A stretch of 12,119 nucleotides of DNA from the NCBI GenBank assembly GCA_003531115.1, contig DQHT01000138.1, positions 287-12,405 of the forward strand. Reading direction: 5' to 3'. This stretch comes from Bacteroidota bacterium. GTDB taxonomy: Bacteria; Bacteroidota; Bacteroidia; UBA8524. The notes beneath the pieces were generated by a model. It made no database searches, was not told the DNA's origin, and saw only the letters and a program-made list of their open reading frames with translations. The translations under genes and the position numbers were made by a program. Positions 7,440-12,119 of this stretch are shown piece by piece. Numbering within the stretch: position 1 is the first letter of the stretch; the number at the start of each line of letters is the position of its first letter.

Positions 7440-9332
7440 TTAGCTCAATCCATGCATTCTTTTCAGAAGGAACTTTCGCAATAAGAACAAAATTACGGCA
7501 GCTGCCCCGGCCAGGTAAACAAAGATCATAAAGAAATCAAACAGATTTTTAACGGGTTGCCCTACAAAGGTTGGTTTCTCAGGCTGCGTATCCCAAACTT
7601 CCACACCATTGTTTACCACGATCTTGCCTTCAACACGGTCTTCATCTTTCGAGTTGACGATCAAATGTTTTCCATCTTCGCTAACCAAAGCCTGGCTGAT
7701 ATCCTTGTTCATCAAGCGGATCAAATACAAATGAAAGACAGAGACCTTATGTACGCCAGTACGCGCTTCGAAGGCTACTGGATTTCCTTCATTATCATAG
7801 TTGATCGCTGCAGTCGGTAAGGTAACGGAGTCTTTTAATGACATGCTCCATATCGCGGTATCCATCTGGCTCACGTTTAAGAGGCTCAGCGTTGAATCAT
7901 TCGCTACCCTGTCAGCAGCAACCATCTTCACTTCTTCGGGATACAGCGCACTCAGTTCACCGGCAAGTTTATTGGCCAGGGCGGTCGACATGAACCAAAC
8001 CCCCATTAACAAACTCACAAAACGTATCGGTGCCAGCTTCACAACCATGGATAAACCAATAGGTGACAAACAGAGCTCTCCAACTGTATGGATGAGATAA
8101 AGTCCAACCAACCAGAGCATACTTACTTTATCCCAGGGTTGAATGCCGTTCACTCCCCAGGCAATAAACAAGTAACCCAAGGCCAGGAAGGCAAGTCCCA
8201 TGGATTGTTTAACCGGAGAAGAAGGTTCTTTTCCCCTTCTTCCAAGCATGCCCCAAATGGCAACAAACAAAGGAGCCAGGATAACAATAAAAAAGGCATT
8301 GAACATTTGGAATAAACTCGCTGGCATGTTCCAGCCAAAAATATTCCGGTCGGTTTGTTCAGCAGCGAAGAATGTTAAGGATGCTCCGGCCTGTTCAAAG
8401 GCCATCCAGAAGAAGATGACAAAAAATGCGATGATATAGATGACCCAGATCCGGTCTTTTTCGATCTTGGTTAAACTCGAATCCGTAATAATGAGGGCCG
8501 GCAATACAACACACAGTGCTACCATAACAGACCCGATAAGGTCCCAGCCTAAAAAGTAGCTGAAAACAAAATAAATTCCGGCAAATGCAGCAATACCTAT
8601 GGCTATTTTAGAAGCATTGATCGGAACAGAAACTTTTGCTCCGCTTGCATCCAGTTCTTGTTTTGGAGGCAATCCCACCGCTTCTCCTTCAGGGGTAACA
8701 ATAAATTTATTCTTCAATGTGATAAAGGCAACCAGGCTGATCACCATTCCCACGCAAGCTGCAAGGAATCCCCATCTGAATGCCGACGGAATAATAATAC
8801 CCAGTTCATCGTATTGCTCGCCCAACGATCCACAGATCGCAGGAGCCAGTAAGGCACCAAGGTTAATTCCCTGATAGAAAATAGTAAAGGCTGAATCGAC
8901 ACGACGATCTCCCTCTTTATAGAGGGAACCCACCATGGTTGATATATTTGGTTTAAAAAATCCGTTACCGAAAATGAGGAATCCCAAACCGGTATACATG
9001 ATCATTTTTGACAATTCAGGATCCTGATACAGCGAGCCGCTAAAAAACATGAACAGCTGTCCGCATGCCATCAAAATTCCTCCAAAAATAATGGAGCGAC
9101 GATTTCCCCAATAGCGGTCGGCAATATACCCTCCAAGGATAGGCGTCAGGTAAACCAACCCGGTATAACTCCCGTAAATACTGGATGCACTGGCTTTATC
9201 GAACAACAGGGCGTTGACCATATAAAGCATAAAAATGGCGCGCATTCCATAGTAGGAAAAGCGTTCCCACATTTCTGTGAAATACAAAAGATACAAGCCC
9301 TTTGGATGGGACTGTTTGGTGGTTGTGTTCAT
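7440..9332 (-). CDS. Proton-coupled oligopeptide transporter (POT/PTR family) with a large insertion before the last helix
   Basis: This 630-residue inner-membrane protein imports di- or tripeptides with protons. The POT signature ExxERFxYYG is intact at about 20-29 (EMWERFSYYG). It is followed by GGYIADRYWG, GNGFFKPNIS and FYQGINLGAL, and by GELCLSPIGLS in the helix equivalent to TM10. The predicted layout is twelve core helices plus the two extra helices between TM6 and TM7 common in bacterial POT proteins. A soluble stretch of roughly 130 residues (about 465-593) lies between TM11 and TM12. It should face the periplasm, and is much longer than the few residues usual there in compact bacterial POTs. 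The final helix (FDFFMIFVYLAGAAAVILFL) and basic tail are intact. The gene starts 17 nt after the upstream POT gene ends, so they form one operon, and the terminator follows. The exact substrate range is not evident. Confidence 0.93.
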   Translation of the reverse strand: MNTTTKQSHPKGLYLLYFTEMWERFSYYGMRAIFMLYMVNALLFDKASASSIYGSYTGLVYLTPILGGYIADRYWGNRRSIIFGGILMACGQLFMFFSGSLYQDPELSKMIMYTGLGFLIFGNGFFKPNISTMVGSLYKEGDRRVDSAFTIFYQGINLGALLAPAICGSLGEQYDELGIIIPSAFRWGFLAACVGMVISLVAFITLKNKFIVTPEGEAVGLPPKQELDASGAKVSVPINASKIAIGIAAFAGIYFVFSYFLGWDLIGSVMVALCVVLPALIITDSSLTKIEKDRIWVIYIIAFFVIFFWMAFEQAGASLTFFAAEQTDRNIFGWNMPASLFQMFNAFFIVILAPLFVAIWGMLGRRGKEPSSPVKQSMGLAFLALGYLFIAWGVNGIQPWDKVSMLWLVGLYLIHTVGELCLSPIGLSMVVKLAPIRFVSLLMGVWFMSTALANKLAGELSALYPEEVKMVAADRVANDSTLSLLNVSQMDTAIWSMSLKDSVTLPTAAINYDNEGNPVAFEARTGVHKVSVFHLYLIRLMNKDISQALVSEDGKHLIVNSKDEDRVEGKIVVNNGVEVWDTQPEKPTFVGQPVKNLFDFFMIFVYLAGAAAVILFLLRKFLLKRMHGLS

Positions 9333-9349
9333 ATTATCTTTTTACGTGC

Positions 9350-11113
9350 TTAGTCTATATTCTTTTCTTTCATCACTGCTTTCAACCACTTGAGCAAGAG
9401 TAAAAGCGCGATGGTCGCACCAATACAGGCTGCAAAATTGATGAGGAAGAAATAGTGTTTTTCATGGCTTTCAAATCCATTCCATAACCCGGAAATCATT
9501 CCCGATAACTTATTACCAACTGCCGTGGAGAGGAACCAGCCCCCCATTAAAAGGGCTGTTAATCGCGGTGGACTCAATTTTGATACAAGGGATAATCCCA
9601 TGGGCGACAAACAGAGCTCCCCTACCGTAATCACCCCGTAAGAGGCAATGAGCCACCAGCTTGAGGCTTTGGCATCGTCCATTTGAACGGAAGTAACTGC
9701 ACCCACCATCACCAGGGTACTTAAACCCGTAATAAAGAGTCCGATCACGATCTTTGTTGGAGTGGAGATCTTCTTGCCTTTCGACGCCATCCATCCAAAA
9801 AATCCAACAACCACCGGGGTTAATATTACGACCCAGAAGGGATTGATGGATTGATACAACTCTGTTGAATACAATAACAAACTTTTTCCTTCAGCAGGAC
9901 GATCCGCCACGGGTAAGTTGGCAAAATAAGTCCGTGATTTTTCACGTAAGCCGATCTCTTTTCCCAAAGCTTTTGCTTCTTCCCTTAAGCTCTCATCTTT
10001 GGTGATCAGAAATTGATCGCTCAAATCTGTTTTGATCGCCTGCAGGGAGTCGGTGTACTGCTTAAAAATACTATCGCTAAAATAAATGCTGGGGTGATTT
10101 TCCACTTTTTGAACCATCGCTATTGGCTCAGCTACTGTGGCAACCATTTCCGGCATTTCCCTGTCTGTAAAATCTTCAGCATAAACTGTCAGTGCATCGC
10201 CATTTTGATGGAATACCGCCCAAAAAACGATCACACAAACAAAAATAGAAAGTAAGGCACCGATCGGCCGTTTATCTTCTTTCGCGGCACGGAAAAAGAG
10301 GGAGGCATAAAATACAATAACCGGAATGCATCCAAATAGAAATGCATCGTTGGTATCCGTACCAAAAATATTTCCTTCCTTATTTTCCGGACCGGTTACG
10401 CCCATAATGAAATACCCAAGCAGACCAAATGCGAAAACTGGAAGTAATACCAGCGTAAATATGCGGGTAAGAGACAAGTCCTCTTTATTGGCCGGCTTAA
10501 TGATATCTGCCTCCTTGATATGTTTGGTACCTGCCAGAAAGGTTATTACGCCGATCAGCATGCCCACACCGGCTGCGGCAAAAGCCCAGCCCCATCCATA
10601 ATTATTTCTTAAAAACGCCGCAACAAAATTGCAGGCAAAGGCACCCACGTTGATACCCATGTAAAAGATGTTAAAACCGGCGTCTTTATTCGCCCTGTAT
10701 TTGTCATTGTTATAGAGGTTCCCAACCAGGGCAGAGATATTCGGTTTAAAAAATCCGTTTCCAAGGATGATCAACAACAAAGAAATATAAAATACGCCTT
10801 CTCCGGGCATGGCCAGGCCAAGATAACCGGCGGCCATAAGGAGTCCGCCGATGACGATGGACCTTCGGTAACCCAATATCCTGTCGGCGAGTAATCCGCC
10901 TATAAAGGGGGTTAAATAAACGAGTCCGAGATAGGTACCGTAGATATCAGATTTTTTGGCGGCATCAAATCCCATCCCGCCATTGGCGGCATGATCGATC
11001 ATGTAAAGGGAAAAGATCCCCAACATGAGGTAGTAGCCAAAGCGTTCCCACATTTCCGTGAAAAATAGAACGTACAATCCCCTTGGGTGTTTGGATCCGG
11101 CGTTATTGCTCAT
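9350..11113 (-). CDS. Proton-coupled oligopeptide transporter (POT/PTR family) with a large insertion between TM7 and TM8
   Basis: This 587-residue protein is a paralogue of the next gene. The shared N-terminal motif reads EMWERFGYYL at 20-29, with Leu in place of the usual Gly. Other family motifs are GGLLADRILGYRRS, GNGFFKPNIS, FYMGINVGAF and GELCLSPMGLS. After TM7 (VIVFWAVFHQNGDALTVYAE, near 300) there is a polar insertion of about 100 residues (about 315-420). It is rich in Glu, Lys and Asp and partly likely helical, and should face the periplasm. TM8 (INPFWVVILTPVVVGFFGW) follows. The start is the ATG at 11111-11113. A candidate promoter lies at 11139-11169, in the 61 nt gap after the peptidase gene. 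By family it imports small peptides with protons; the altered motif positions hint at a substrate preference different from its partner. The frame is complete. Confidence 0.93.
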   Translation of the reverse strand: MSNNAGSKHPRGLYVLFFTEMWERFGYYLMLGIFSLYMIDHAANGGMGFDAAKKSDIYGTYLGLVYLTPFIGGLLADRILGYRRSIVIGGLLMAAGYLGLAMPGEGVFYISLLLIILGNGFFKPNISALVGNLYNNDKYRANKDAGFNIFYMGINVGAFACNFVAAFLRNNYGWGWAFAAAGVGMLIGVITFLAGTKHIKEADIIKPANKEDLSLTRIFTLVLLPVFAFGLLGYFIMGVTGPENKEGNIFGTDTNDAFLFGCIPVIVFYASLFFRAAKEDKRPIGALLSIFVCVIVFWAVFHQNGDALTVYAEDFTDREMPEMVATVAEPIAMVQKVENHPSIYFSDSIFKQYTDSLQAIKTDLSDQFLITKDESLREEAKALGKEIGLREKSRTYFANLPVADRPAEGKSLLLYSTELYQSINPFWVVILTPVVVGFFGWMASKGKKISTPTKIVIGLFITGLSTLVMVGAVTSVQMDDAKASSWWLIASYGVITVGELCLSPMGLSLVSKLSPPRLTALLMGGWFLSTAVGNKLSGMISGLWNGFESHEKHYFFLINFAACIGATIALLLLLKWLKAVMKEKNID

Positions 11114-11138
11114 TGCAGTTTCTGAGTTTATCGAATCG

Positions 11139-11169
11139 TAAAACTAATTTTTATTCCTTGAAATCCAAA
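11139..11169 (-). promoter_or_regulatory. Candidate Bacteroidota promoter for the two POT transporter genes
   Basis: On the minus strand, TTTG (11166-11169) is followed by exactly 19 nt and then TAGTTTTA (11139-11146). This matches the Bacteroidota pattern TTTG-N19-TAnnTTTG with one mismatch, the final A for G. It lies immediately after the peptidase stop codon (11175-11177) and would start transcription near 11132, about 19 nt before the transporter ATG. It would let the transporters be expressed apart from the peptidase, in addition to any read-through. Confidence 0.5.
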
Positions 11170-11174
11170 TCTGC

Positions 11175-12119
11175 CTAAAGGTTTATAAACAGGAAGTTGC
11201 TGATGCGCCGGAATAAATGGAGGCGCGTTACCCCTCCGCCAATGCCGTGATTTTTGTTCGGATAGTACTCTGAATCAAAGGCTACGTTCTTTTTAATCAT
11301 TTCATCGACCATCTCTACGGCGTTCTGGAAATGCACATTATCATCGGCTGTGCCGTGTATAATTAAATACGCTCCTTTGATCTTATCGACATGGTTGATG
11401 GGTGAATTCACATCATAATTCTCTCCATTTTCCTGTGGAGTGCGCATAAAACGTTCTGTATAGATATTGTCGTAAAAGCGCCAGTTGGTAACCGGAGCTA
11501 CAGCTACCGCACAACGAAATACATCATTGCCCTTACTGATTCCCAGACTCGACATATATCCGCCATAACTCCATCCCCAAATACCCATGCGGGTTTCATC
11601 GATATAACTCAGGCGACCCAATGTTCTGGCCGCAGCAATCTGGTCTTCAATTTCGTATTTCCCCAATTGCAGGTAGGTGCATTTTTTAAATTCCTCTCCC
11701 CTGGCTCCTGTTCCACGGTTATCTACCGATACCACGATATAGCCTTCCTGGGCCAGGTAATTGAACCAGAGGTAATACGAACCGCCCCACTGATCCTTCA
11801 CCGTTTGCGAACCCGGACCTCCATACACATAAAAAAGCACCGGGTATTTTTTGTTCGGGTCGAAATCGGCGGGTTTGATCATGGAATAATGCAGGGTAAC
11901 TCCCGAATCGGTAGTGAGTGTGTTAAATTCTATTGTTCCAAGTTTGGTCTCTTTCAGGGTTTGCTTGAGCATAAAATTCTCCTGGAGCAATCGCACCAAC
12001 TTTCCGTCTGCCTTTCGAAGGGTAAAAGTGGTGGGCGTTGTAGCATTGCTGAAGCTATGCAGAAAATACCGGAAGCCTTTGGTAAAACTCGCCGAATTCC
12101 ATCCTTTTTGATCCGAGAG
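11175..12119 (-). CDS. Dipeptidyl peptidase IV-type S9 family serine peptidase, C-terminal part
   Basis: The frame is open from the window edge at 12119 to the TAG at 11175-11177. It holds the last 314 residues of a larger protein, usually about 700-750 residues long. The first visible residues (DQKGWNSASFTKGFRYF) match the end of the DPP IV beta-propeller. The alpha/beta-hydrolase domain that follows carries the whole catalytic triad: Ser in GWSYGGY (codon 11568-11570), Asp in HGTADDNVH, and His in NKNHGIGGG (codon 11247-11249). The C-terminus (TRLHLFRRISNFLFINL) ends where the family normally ends. These enzymes remove X-Pro or X-Ala dipeptides from peptide N-termini and are usually periplasmic in Bacteroidota; the signal peptide is outside the window. 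Two dipeptide transporters follow directly, so product uptake is a natural link. The TTG codon near 11999 is internal and not a start. Confidence 0.93.
   Translation of the reverse strand, partial: LSDQKGWNSASFTKGFRYFLHSFSNATTPTTFTLRKADGKLVRLLQENFMLKQTLKETKLGTIEFNTLTTDSGVTLHYSMIKPADFDPNKKYPVLFYVYGGPGSQTVKDQWGGSYYLWFNYLAQEGYIVVSVDNRGTGARGEEFKKCTYLQLGKYEIEDQIAAARTLGRLSYIDETRMGIWGWSYGGYMSSLGISKGNDVFRCAVAVAPVTNWRFYDNIYTERFMRTPQENGENYDVNSPINHVDKIKGAYLIIHGTADDNVHFQNAVEMVDEMIKKNVAFDSEYYPNKNHGIGGGVTRLHLFRRISNFLFINL

Noticed and set aside
9513..9794. Second minus-strand frame inside the first POT transporter.
   Set aside because: It overlaps conserved helices of the transporter in another frame and has no independent support.

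Overview
This window looks like chromosomal DNA of an aerobic member of the Bacteroidota. Four signs point there: an Alternative Complex III (act) gene set with the long-leader Tat-type ActB; a NusG-like UpxY antiterminator paired with a membrane CapD/WbpM-type sugar-nucleotide enzyme; A-rich leaders with few Shine-Dalgarno sites; and promoter elements matching the Bacteroidota form (TTTG, about 19-21 nt, TAnnTTTG). I cannot name a family or genus. Every supported gene lies on the minus strand, so transcription runs from high to low coordinates. Coding density is high and the longest gap is about 208 nt. I see no tRNA, rRNA, CRISPR array, insertion sequence or phage gene.

In order of transcription there are three blocks. 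(1) Positions 12119 to 7440 hold a peptide-utilisation block: the catalytic end of a DPP IV-type S9 dipeptidyl peptidase (truncated by the window edge), then two tandem proton-coupled oligopeptide (POT/PTR) transporters. A candidate promoter sits just before the first transporter and a clear intrinsic terminator follows the second. The peptidase would release dipeptides in the periplasm and the transporters would import them. (2) Positions 7341 to 4860 hold a two-gene unit: an UpxY-type NusG paralogue overlapping a 644-residue membrane nucleotide-sugar dehydratase. It looks like the head of a surface-polysaccharide operon, but no further polysaccharide genes follow. (3) Positions 4651 to 1 hold the start of the act operon: a fused hexaheme ActA, ActB, and the N-terminus of ActC (truncated by the window edge). 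The complex oxidises menaquinol and passes electrons to cytochrome c or a terminal oxidase.

I found no wholly new system. The points most worth checking are: the fusion of a monoheme cytochrome c to the pentaheme ActA; the intrinsic terminator packed against the UpxY start, leaving almost no room for a separate promoter; the non-ATG start of the CapD-like gene inside the UpxY reading frame; and the two POT paralogues carrying large extracytoplasmic insertions in different loops.
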